Positions 1-5,600 of a stretch of DNA of 8,613 bases are shown here, piece by piece. The stretch is from JBFWQM01 sp050249455. Its GTDB lineage: Bacteria > Pseudomonadota > Alphaproteobacteria > MPNO01 > VGEU01. Numbering within the stretch: the first letter of the stretch is position 1; every line of letters begins with the position of its first letter. The position numbers and the translations under genes are program-made. The notes under the pieces are model-generated. The model ran no database searches, was not told the origin of the DNA, and worked only from the letters and a program-made list of their open reading frames with translations. The DNA lies in assembly GCA_050249455.1 (NCBI GenBank), contig JBFWQM010000230.1:1-8613 (forward strand), read 5' to 3'.

Positions 1-591
1 GCCGTGCCCGCCCTTCTGCGCCGCCGCCTGGCCGAGCGGCGCGACGGCGAACAGCACCGCCTGCGCCATGTCCACCGCGTCGCGCGGATCGCCCGGCGCC
101 GGCACGTCCCAGCCGATCGTCGCCACGCTGGGCAATACGCCGTCGGGCGGCAGGTTGCGGCAGGCGTCGACGATCCAGTGCTGCGCGCGCGCGCCGCGGC
201 GGGCGAAGCGGCCGACCAGCTCGTCCAGGTCGATCATCCGCCCGCCGGCGTTCTTCAGCGCATCGACCCCGGCCGGCACCAGCACGGTGCGCAGCGCATC
301 CGCCTCGCGCCCCAGCCGCACCGAGAGGCCGTGGCCGGCGAAGTAGACGATCAGCCGGTCGAGCGGGTCGGCGGCGTCATGGAGGGGCAGCAGCCAGTCG
401 AGGATCGCCTCGCGCGTCGGCCGCGCCGCGCTGTCGCCGCCGTGCGGCGAGGTCATCAGGGTGCAGTCCGCCGCGGCGACCACGCCGAGCGACACCAATG
501 CGTCGCGCATCGCCAGCGCGTCGTTGACGCACGAGGACAGCGGCGCGAACGCGCAGTCGTCCACCCCGATCAGCAGCGCACGCTGACGCAC
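1..591 (-). CDS. Caspase-like (peptidase C14) protein, N-terminal part; C-terminus beyond the window
   Basis: A cysteine peptidase of the caspase/metacaspase fold; 197 codons are visible and the frame is still open at base 1. The first strand is RALLIGVDD (residues 4-12), followed by the helix with SSCVNDALAMRDAL (19-32). The catalytic His is in LIVYFAGHG (H87, codon 333-331) and the catalytic Cys in HWIVDACRN (C144, codon 162-160). YFAGHG and DACR are the usual forms in bacterial caspase-family proteins. The peptidase domain starts at residue 4 with no signal peptide, so a cytoplasmic enzyme with further domains downstream is expected from the family, but they cannot be seen here. GTG at 591 is the only ordinary start codon after the upstream stop in this frame; GGGGG (598-602) lies 6 nt before it. 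It follows a binding-protein gene by 78 nt on the same strand, so cotranscription is possible. The fold is secure from the His and Cys motifs; the substrate is unknown. Confidence 0.88.
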   Translation of the reverse strand, partial: MRQRALLIGVDDCAFAPLSSCVNDALAMRDALVSLGVVAAADCTLMTSPHGGDSAARPTREAILDWLLPLHDAADPLDRLIVYFAGHGLSVRLGREADALRTVLVPAGVDALKNAGGRMIDLDELVGRFARRGARAQHWIVDACRNLPPDGVLPSVATIGWDVPAPGDPRDAVDMAQAVLFAVAPLGQAAAQKGGHG

Positions 592-669
592 GACCGGCCC
601 CCAGCATTCCCCGGCGGGAACGATAGCGGGATCGGCCGCCCGTGGCCAGAGCGCGCCGCCCGATGGGCG

Positions 670-1644
670 CTACTTCGCCCTCGGGTCGTAGACGATGTCG
701 ACCAGTTCCTTCTGCTGGGCCGCGGTCAGCGGCTCCTTGATCATGTTGTGCTGGACCGCCAGCGCGACCGCCTTGTCGAGGCCCCTGACCGGCGTCAGGC
801 CGATGTCCTCCTTCTTGTAGAAGGCGACGGCGTCGCGCGCGATCTCGATGTCCAGGTTGTTCATCTTGGCGAACCGCTCGGTCGCCTCCTCCTTGCCGGC
901 GCCGTACATCCATTCGAGCGCCCGATGGTAGCCGACCATGAACTTCCTGGCGGTCTCGCGGTTCTTGGCCAGCCAGTTCGCGTTGGCGACGTTGACGCGG
1001 ATCGAAACGTCGGCGAGCGGCGCGACGATGTCGCCCTTGAACAGGATCCGCGCCTCGCCCTTGCGGATCAGGTCGAGGGCGAACGGCGGCACCGACCACC
1101 CGACGTCGACCTGGTTGGTCATCACCTGCGTGCGCGTCGCCGGCAGGCCGCCGGCGGAGACCAGCTTCGGCTCCAGCTTGAGGTGCGAGGTCAGGGCGAG
1201 CAGCGTCAGGTGCGTGCCCGACCCGGTCCGCGAGAAGGCGACCGTGCGGCCCGCGATGTCGTTGACGGTCTTCAGCGGGGAATCGCCGCGTACGTACCAG
1301 AACGTATCCGGCGTGCCGACGATCTCGGAGCTCACGATGCGCATCGGCGCGCCCTTCGCGTGGCCCGCGATCGCGCTGAGCACGCCGATGGTCATGCCGA
1401 AGTCCGCGCCGCCGGTGATGATCAGCTGCGCGGTCTCGCCGCCGCCCTGGGTCTTGAGGTAATCGACGTCGAGGCCGAGTTCCTTGTAGTAGCCGTTCTC
1501 CACCGCGAACACGGTGATCAGCGTGTCCCACAAGCCGAGCTGGCCGATCGCCGCCTTGACCTTTTCGGCGGCCTGCGCCGCACTCGCGCTCGCCCCGAGC
1601 GCCAGGAGTATCGCCGCGACCCGGCGGCCCCAATTCACGCGCAT
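670..1644 (-). CDS. ABC transporter substrate-binding protein, NMT1/SsuA-like (second of a tandem pair)
   Basis: A periplasmic binding protein of 324 residues. Residues 1-25 form a signal peptide: RR at 7-8, a hydrophobic stretch AAILLALGA, and a signal peptidase I site AQA before AEK. The mature part begins KVKAAIGQLG and has features of the NMT1/THI5/SsuA-like type II fold, including ENGYYKELGLDV (an early lobe motif), GGADFG (residues 78-83) and GTPDTFWYV. I chose ATG 1644 over the ATG at 1680 because AGGGGAGGTG (1651-1660) stands 6 nt before it and the signal peptide then begins properly. It is about 62% identical without gaps to the product of the upstream gene (186 of about 299 mature positions, counted by hand). 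The ligand is not evident; aliphatic sulfonates, nitriles, pyrimidine precursors and other small molecules are bound by this superfamily. No permease or ATPase gene is nearby. Confidence 0.9.
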   Translation of the reverse strand: MRVNWGRRVAAILLALGASASAAQAAEKVKAAIGQLGLWDTLITVFAVENGYYKELGLDVDYLKTQGGGETAQLIITGGADFGMTIGVLSAIAGHAKGAPMRIVSSEIVGTPDTFWYVRGDSPLKTVNDIAGRTVAFSRTGSGTHLTLLALTSHLKLEPKLVSAGGLPATRTQVMTNQVDVGWSVPPFALDLIRKGEARILFKGDIVAPLADVSIRVNVANANWLAKNRETARKFMVGYHRALEWMYGAGKEEATERFAKMNNLDIEIARDAVAFYKKEDIGLTPVRGLDKAVALAVQHNMIKEPLTAAQQKELVDIVYDPRAK

Positions 1645-1650
1645 GACATT

Positions 1651-1660
1651 CACCTCCCCT
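1651..1660 (-). promoter_or_regulatory. Ribosome binding site that fixes the start of the second binding-protein gene
   Basis: The minus strand reads AGGGGAGGTG, 6 nt before ATG 1644. This near-perfect Shine-Dalgarno sequence falls inside the longer reading frame that starts at 1680, and so argues that the first 12 codons of that longer frame are leader, not protein. Confidence 0.85.
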
Positions 1661-1668
1661 GTCATCGA

Positions 1669-1694
1669 GACCGCGGTCACGCGCGATCGATCGC
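1669..1694. repeat. Two perfect short palindromes in the leader of the second binding-protein gene
   Basis: GACCGCGGTC (1669-1678) and GCGATCGATCGC (1683-1694) are each perfectly self-complementary and lie four bases apart, between the ribosome binding site and a TAGACT hexamer at 1700-1695. If TAGACT is a -10 element, the longer palindrome covers the transcription start. Short palindromes arise often by chance in GC-rich DNA, so an operator role is only a possibility. Confidence 0.35.
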
Positions 1695-1815
1695 AGTCTA
1701 TCGGCTAACGGCGTCGCAATGAACCTCGCAGGCGCGTTATCTCGAGTGCCAACCGCGCCGGCCGCCGCGGCGGCGGGCCATGCCCCGCATGACTTCCGCC
1801 GCTGCGCGCGCGGCG

Positions 1816-2787
1816 TCAGGACGCCGGGTCGTAGACGACGTCGAGGATCTCCTTCTTCTGCGCCTCGGTGAGCGGCTCCTTGATCATCTTGTGGTCGACG
1901 GCGAGCGACACCGCCTTGTCGAGGCCCTTGAACGGGGCGACCGAGATCGCCTCCTTCTTGTAGAAGCCGGCCGCCTCGCGCGCGAACTCGGGATCCAGCT
2001 TGTTGTACTTGGCGAACCGCGCGATCGCCTCGTCGCGTCCCTCGGCGAACATCCAGTCGATGGCGCGCTGGTAGCCCATCAGGAAGCGGCGCGCGACGTC
2101 GCGGTTCTTGGCCAGCCAGTTGGCGTTGGCGACGTTGACCCGCACCGACATGCCGTTCAGCGGCTCCACCATCTCGCCGCGGAACAGGATGCGAACCTCG
2201 CCCTTCTTCGCCATGTCGAGGGCGAACGGCGGCACCGACCAGCCGGCGTCGATCTGGCCGGTCATCACCTGGGTGCGCGTCGCCGCGATGTCTCCCGCCG
2301 ACACCATCTTGAACTTCAGGTTCTTGTAGGCGGCGAGTTCCAGGAGGGTCAGATGGATGCCGCCGCCGGCGCGCGAATAGGCGATGGTCGCGCCGTTCAG
2401 GTCGTCCACCGTCCTGAGCTTCGAATCGGCGCGCACGTACCAGAACGTCTCCGGCGTGCCGATCATCGCCGAGCTGACGATGCGCACCGGCGCACCCTTG
2501 GCGTAGGTCGTCACCGCGCTGAGCACGCCGATGCCGATGCCGAACTGCACCTCGTTGGCGATCAGCATCTGCGCGGTCTCGGCGCCGCCCGCGGTCTTCA
2601 CCCATTCGAGGTCGATGCCGCGTTCCTTGAAGTAGCCGTTCTCGTCGGCATAGACCGGGATCAGGGTGTCGTAGAAGCCGAGCTGGCCGACCGCCAGCTT
2701 CACCTTGTCCGCCGCCAGCGCCGGCGCGCCGGCCATCCCGAACGCCACGAGTCCGCATGCGACCGCACGACCGATGCCTCTGCCCAT
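1816..2787 (-). CDS. ABC transporter substrate-binding protein, NMT1/SsuA-like (first of a tandem pair)
   Basis: A periplasmic binding protein of 323 residues, paralogous to its downstream neighbour over the whole mature length without gaps. The signal peptide is residues 1-25 (GRGIGRAVACGLVAFGMAGAPALA, cleavage after ALA before ADK). Blocks shared almost exactly with the paralogue are AKGAP-RIVSS, GTP-TFWYVR, ATRTQVM, GWSVPPFALD and the invariant RVNVANANWLAKNR (residues 216-229). Where most family members have GxxDFG, this protein has NEVQFG (79-84), so the usual Asp is Gln. ATG 2787 was chosen over the ATG at 2868 because AGGGGAGG (2796-2803) lies 8 nt upstream and the signal peptide begins there. 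It is the first gene of the minus-strand block and diverges from the ChaC gene. The ligand cannot be told from sequence. Confidence 0.9.
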   Translation of the reverse strand: MGRGIGRAVACGLVAFGMAGAPALAADKVKLAVGQLGFYDTLIPVYADENGYFKERGIDLEWVKTAGGAETAQMLIANEVQFGIGIGVLSAVTTYAKGAPVRIVSSAMIGTPETFWYVRADSKLRTVDDLNGATIAYSRAGGGIHLTLLELAAYKNLKFKMVSAGDIAATRTQVMTGQIDAGWSVPPFALDMAKKGEVRILFRGEMVEPLNGMSVRVNVANANWLAKNRDVARRFLMGYQRAIDWMFAEGRDEAIARFAKYNKLDPEFAREAAGFYKKEAISVAPFKGLDKAVSLAVDHKMIKEPLTEAQKKEILDVVYDPAS

Positions 2788-2795
2788 TGCCTGAG

Positions 2796-2803
2796 CCTCC
2801 CCT
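2796..2803 (-). promoter_or_regulatory. Ribosome binding site that fixes the start of the first binding-protein gene
   Basis: AGGGGAGG on the minus strand, 8 nt before ATG 2787. The same AGGGGAGG core precedes the paralogous gene, so the duplication probably included the translation start region. Confidence 0.8.
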
Positions 2804-2926
2804 ATGTTGTTGTACGGACAGTCTACCCCGTCGCCGGCCGCAGCGACATCGGGGTGCGGGGTCGACAAGCGCGCGCCGATAGGGCACCGTTCGCGACCGC
2901 TCCCTGGTCCATTCGTTGCGTTGCCC

Positions 2927-3619
2927 GTGTCCCGTCACCCGATCCTTCACCGCGAAGCCATCCTGAACGGCGAGGTCGAGCGCATGATCCGCGCCGCCCG
3001 CGGCGACGACATCGCGGACTTCCTGACCGACGACCAGCGCCGCGCGATCCTCGGCCGGCTGCTGGACGAGATGCCGGACGGCCGCTACGCATGGCTGTTC
3101 GCCTACGGCTCGCTGATGTGGAACCCGGCGTTTCATTTCGACGTCGAAAGGCGCGGCCTGGTGCGCGGCTGGCACCGGCGGTTCTGCTACTGGACCACCC
3201 TCGGCCGTGGTACGAAGGAGCAACCCGGCCTGATGCTCGCGGTGGAGCCGGGCGGCGCCTGCGGCGGCATCGTCTACGGCGTCGAGCGCGCGCGCGCGGC
3301 CGACGAGCTGTTCATCGTCTTCAAGCGCGAGATGCTGACCGGCACCTATCGCGCGCGCCTGGTGACGGCGGAGACCAACGACGGGCCGGTGCGCGCCATC
3401 ACCTTCGTCGCGAACCCGGCGCATCCGACCTATGCCGGGCGGCTGTCATGGGCGGAAAGCGGCCGGCTGATCGCGCGCGCCTGCGGGCACCTCGGCACCT
3501 GCCGGGAGTACCTGCACAACACCGCCGACCGGCTCGCCCAGCTCGGCGTCCGCGACCGCACGGTCGAGACGCTGCTGCGCCAGGTCGAGATCGCCGACGC
3601 CGAGGCCGAGTCCGGCTGA
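2927..3619 (+). CDS. chaC: Gamma-glutamylcyclotransferase, ChaC type
   Basis: ChaC enzymes cleave glutathione in the cytoplasm to 5-oxoproline and Cys-Gly. From GTG 2927 the protein has 230 residues, normal for the family. The nucleotide-like binding loop is FAYGSLMWNP with YGSL at 60-63. It is followed by VRGWHRRFCYWTTLGRGT, the ChaC signature, then GLMLAVEPGG and GGIVYGV. E135 in VFKREMLTGTY is in the position of the catalytic Glu. The frame is open back to an ATG at 2804, but that extension (PSPAAATSGCGVDKRAP and similar) does not look like family sequence. The family's N-terminal helix is matched by HREAILNGEVERMI, just after the GTG. No clear Shine-Dalgarno sequence precedes this GTG, so the start is uncertain; ATG 2984 would cut that helix. 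It is probably cotranscribed with trmFO, which begins 22 nt after its stop. Confidence 0.87.
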   Translation: MSRHPILHREAILNGEVERMIRAARGDDIADFLTDDQRRAILGRLLDEMPDGRYAWLFAYGSLMWNPAFHFDVERRGLVRGWHRRFCYWTTLGRGTKEQPGLMLAVEPGGACGGIVYGVERARAADELFIVFKREMLTGTYRARLVTAETNDGPVRAITFVANPAHPTYAGRLSWAESGRLIARACGHLGTCREYLHNTADRLAQLGVRDRTVETLLRQVEIADAEAESG

Positions 3620-3641
3620 CCGCCGGATCGAAAGGAGGCCG

Positions 3642-4988
3642 ATGCAGCCCATCCACGTGATCGGCGGCGGGCTCGCCGGCTGCGAGGCCGCCTGGCAGGC
3701 GGCGGAAGCCGGCGCACCCGTGGTGCTGCACGAGATGCGCCCGCACCGCCGCACCGAGGCGCATGCCACCGACCGGCTGGCGGAGCTGGTGTGCTCCAAC
3801 TCGTTCCGCTCCGACGACGGGGAGACCAACGCGGTCGGCCTCCTGCATGCGGAGATGCGCCGCTGCGGCTCGCTGATCCTGCGCGCGGCGGATGCGCACA
3901 AGGTCCCGGCCGGCAGCGCGCTCGCCGTCGATCGCGAGGGCTTCGCCGCCGCCGTCCAGTCGGCGATCGAGGCGCACCCGCTGATCATGGTCGAGCGCGG
4001 CGAGGTCGCCGGCCTGCCGCCGCCCGACTGGGACAACGTGGTCGTGGCGACCGGCCCCCTCACCTCGCCGGCGATGGCCGACGCCATCCAGAAGGCCACC
4101 AGCGAGCATTCGCTGGCCTTCTTCGACGCCATCGCGCCGATCGTCCACCGCGAGACGATCGACTTCGCCGTCGCCTTCTATGCCTCGCGCTACGGCAAGT
4201 CCGGCCCCGGCGGCGGCGGCGCGGACTACATCAACTGCCCGTTCAACAAGGCCGAGTACGAAGCCTTCCTCGCCGCCCTGCTCGCCGCCGACCGCACCGC
4301 GTTCAAGGACTGGGAGTCGGGCACGCCCTATTTCGACGCCTGCCTGCCGGTCGAGGTGATGGCCGAGCGCGGGCCCGACACCCTGCGGTGGGGGCCGATG
4401 AAGCCGGTCGGGCTGACCGACCCGCGCACCGGCCGCCGCCCGTGGGCGGTAGTCCAGCTGCGCCAGGACAACGCGCTCGGCACGCTGTTCAACATGGTCG
4501 GCTTCCAGACCAAGCTGAAGCACGCCGACCAGGTCCGCGTCTTCCGGATGGTTCCCGGCCTGGCTCAGGCCGAGTTCGCGCGCCTCGGCGGCATCCACCG
4601 CAACACCTTCCTGAATTCGCCGCGCCTGCTCGACGAGAGCCTGCGGCTGCGGCTGATGCCGCGCCTGAGGTTCGCCGGCCAGATCACGGGCGTGGAAGGC
4701 TATGTCGAGAGCGCGGCGATCGGCCTGCTGGCCGGCCGGTTCGCCGCCGCCGACTGGACCGGCGCGACGGCGGCCCCGCCGCCGCCGACCACGGCGTTCG
4801 GCGCGCTGCTCGGCCACATCACCGGCGGCGCCAGCGCCGACACGTTCCAGCCGATGAACGTGAACTTCGGCCTCTTTCCTCTTGTAGATACGGACAAAAA
4901 AGGACGCGAACGCAAGCGCGTCGTCAGCCTGCGAGCGCGCGCAGATCTCGAAATTTGGCTGAACGATCGGCAGGAAGCCGCTGAATAA
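3642..4988 (+). CDS. trmFO: TrmFO, folate- and FAD-dependent tRNA (uracil-54-C5)-methyltransferase
   Basis: Makes 5-methyluridine at position 54 of the tRNA T loop, using methylene-tetrahydrofolate as carbon donor and reduced FAD. The 448-residue length is usual. It has an N-terminal FAD-binding Rossmann motif IHVIGGGLAGCEAA (4-17), HEMRP (30-34), the conserved ELVCSNSFRS with C51, VVVATGPLTS (133-142), ADYINCPFNKAEY (194-206), and DACLPVEVMAERG with C234. C51 and C234 match, in my reading, the two functionally important cysteines of the Bacillus enzyme. The C-terminal FAD segment FQPMNVNFGLFP is intact. GGAGG (3634-3638) is only 3 nt from the ATG, rather close, but no other start fits the Rossmann strand. 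The final 38 codons (from 4872) have 20 of 38 G/C third positions, against 43 of 43 in the codons just before. The protein sequence there (ADLEIWL) still looks family-like. Confidence 0.96.
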   Translation: MQPIHVIGGGLAGCEAAWQAAEAGAPVVLHEMRPHRRTEAHATDRLAELVCSNSFRSDDGETNAVGLLHAEMRRCGSLILRAADAHKVPAGSALAVDREGFAAAVQSAIEAHPLIMVERGEVAGLPPPDWDNVVVATGPLTSPAMADAIQKATSEHSLAFFDAIAPIVHRETIDFAVAFYASRYGKSGPGGGGADYINCPFNKAEYEAFLAALLAADRTAFKDWESGTPYFDACLPVEVMAERGPDTLRWGPMKPVGLTDPRTGRRPWAVVQLRQDNALGTLFNMVGFQTKLKHADQVRVFRMVPGLAQAEFARLGGIHRNTFLNSPRLLDESLRLRLMPRLRFAGQITGVEGYVESAAIGLLAGRFAAADWTGATAAPPPPTTAFGALLGHITGGASADTFQPMNVNFGLFPLVDTDKKGRERKRVVSLRARADLEIWLNDRQEAAE

Positions 4989-4989
4989 G

Positions 4990-5032
4990 AAAACTTTTGG
5001 CATTCGCGGACATGATCCGCGTATGACGCCAA
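4990..5032 (-). terminator. Possible terminator between convergent trmFO and the carbonic anhydrase gene
   Basis: An imperfect hairpin has an outer stem TTGGC (4997-5001) with GCCAA (5028-5032), and an inner stem CGCGGA (5005-5010) with TCCGCG (5016-5021) around the loop CATGA. Read on the minus strand it is followed by AAAGTTTTCTTATT, a T-rich tail suited to ending the argC-carbonic anhydrase transcript. On the plus strand no T-run follows, so it is less convincing for trmFO. The internal mismatches keep confidence modest. Confidence 0.4.
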
Positions 5033-5048
5033 TCTTGGTCTACCCGCT

Positions 5049-5600
5049 TCAGCCCGCCGCGCGGCGGCCGGTCGGGTAGAGGTCCGCGATATAGAGCTGG
5101 CCGCGGGCGCGATAGTTCTCGACCGTCTCGGGCATGCCGGCGATCTCCTCGGCCGTCAGCTTGCGCGCGAACCGCGCCGGTCGGCCGGCCCACAGCTCGC
5201 CCGCCGGGATGCGCTTCTTCGGCGTCAGCAGCGCGCCGGCGGCCAGCATGCCGCCGGATTCGATCACCGCCTCGTCGAGGATGATGGCCCCCATGCCGAC
5301 GAAGCCGCCGTCCTCCACCGTGCAGGCATGCAGCAGCGCCATGTGGCCGACCGTGACGTCGGCGCCGATATAGGTGCCCTGCTTCTTCGAGTGCACGTGG
5401 ATGACGCAGCCGTCCTGGATGTTGGTGCGCGCGCCGATGCGGATGTCCGCCTCGTCGCCACGCAAGGTGCAGCCGAACCAGATGTTGGCCTGCGACCCGA
5501 TCTCCACGTCGCCGACGATCGCCGCGTTGGGCGCGACGAACGCATCGGCCGCGATGCGCGGCAGCACGCCCTTGTACGGGTAGACCAGGCCGCCGCTCAC
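5049..5600 (-). CDS. Gamma-class carbonic anhydrase family protein (left-handed beta-helix)
   Basis: A 183-residue protein of hexapeptide repeats (AFVAPNAAIVGDVEIGSQAN and similar, about residues 20-125) with a C-terminal helix. The putative metal-binding histidines are H68 in VIHVHS, and H86 and H91 in VGHMALLHAC. The GH-x4-H spacing is that of gamma carbonic anhydrases. LWAGRPARFARKLTAEE is typical of the YrdA-type branch. Members form trimers with metal at the interfaces; some hydrate CO2 and for others activity is unproven, so the reaction is inferred. GTG 5600 is chosen: it overlaps the argC stop as GTGA, with AGGAGG (5611-5616) 10 nt upstream inside argC. The frame is open further upstream, but only as the out-of-frame shadow of argC. 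The tight overlap implies translational coupling to argC. Confidence 0.9.
   Translation of the reverse strand: MSGGLVYPYKGVLPRIAADAFVAPNAAIVGDVEIGSQANIWFGCTLRGDEADIRIGARTNIQDGCVIHVHSKKQGTYIGADVTVGHMALLHACTVEDGGFVGMGAIILDEAVIESGGMLAAGALLTPKKRIPAGELWAGRPARFARKLTAEEIAGMPETVENYRARGQLYIADLYPTGRRAAG

Noticed and set aside
1645..1680. Twelve additional N-terminal codons for the second binding protein from ATG 1680
   Set aside because: They would place the near-perfect ribosome binding site inside the coding sequence and put polar residues ahead of the signal peptide.
4..1722. Open frame of 572 codons on the plus strand, antisense to the caspase and binding-protein genes
   Set aside because: The translation is rich in Arg, His, Asp and Val with no domain, and mirrors the third-position bias of the genes opposite.
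1753..1780. GC-rich inverted repeat (CCGCCGCGGCGG core) between the two binding-protein genes as a terminator
   Set aside because: No T-run follows on the minus strand, and the repeat is built of simple GCC/GGC runs likely by chance.
1811..1826. Hairpin CGGCGT/ACGCCG spanning the stop codon of the first binding-protein gene
   Set aside because: A 6-bp stem without a T-tail in GC-rich sequence is too weak to name as a terminator or processing site.
2788..2868. Upstream start of the first binding protein at ATG 2868
   Set aside because: The signal peptide and a strong Shine-Dalgarno sequence both point to ATG 2787.
2788..2926. Promoters for the divergent binding-protein and ChaC genes
   Set aside because: Apart from the TAGACT hexamer noted elsewhere, no pair of -35 and -10 elements with proper spacing stands out on either strand.
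377..3424. Very long open frame of about 1015 codons on the minus strand crossing both binding-protein genes and the ChaC gene
   Set aside because: Its product is an Arg/Gly/Ala-rich low-complexity chain with no family features, and it lies out of frame with three well-recognised genes. It is a by-product of GC-rich codon bias.
4895..4902. Run of six A near the end of trmFO as a programmed frameshift or slippage site
   Set aside because: The frame is CAAAAAAG read as GAC AAA AAA GGA, which does not fit the X XXY YYZ slippery pattern, and the unshifted frame gives the expected TrmFO C-terminus.
3791..4984. Long open frame within trmFO in another plus-strand frame, and a minus-strand one at 3399-5003
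   Set aside because: Both are compositional shadows of trmFO, which has a complete set of family motifs over its whole length.
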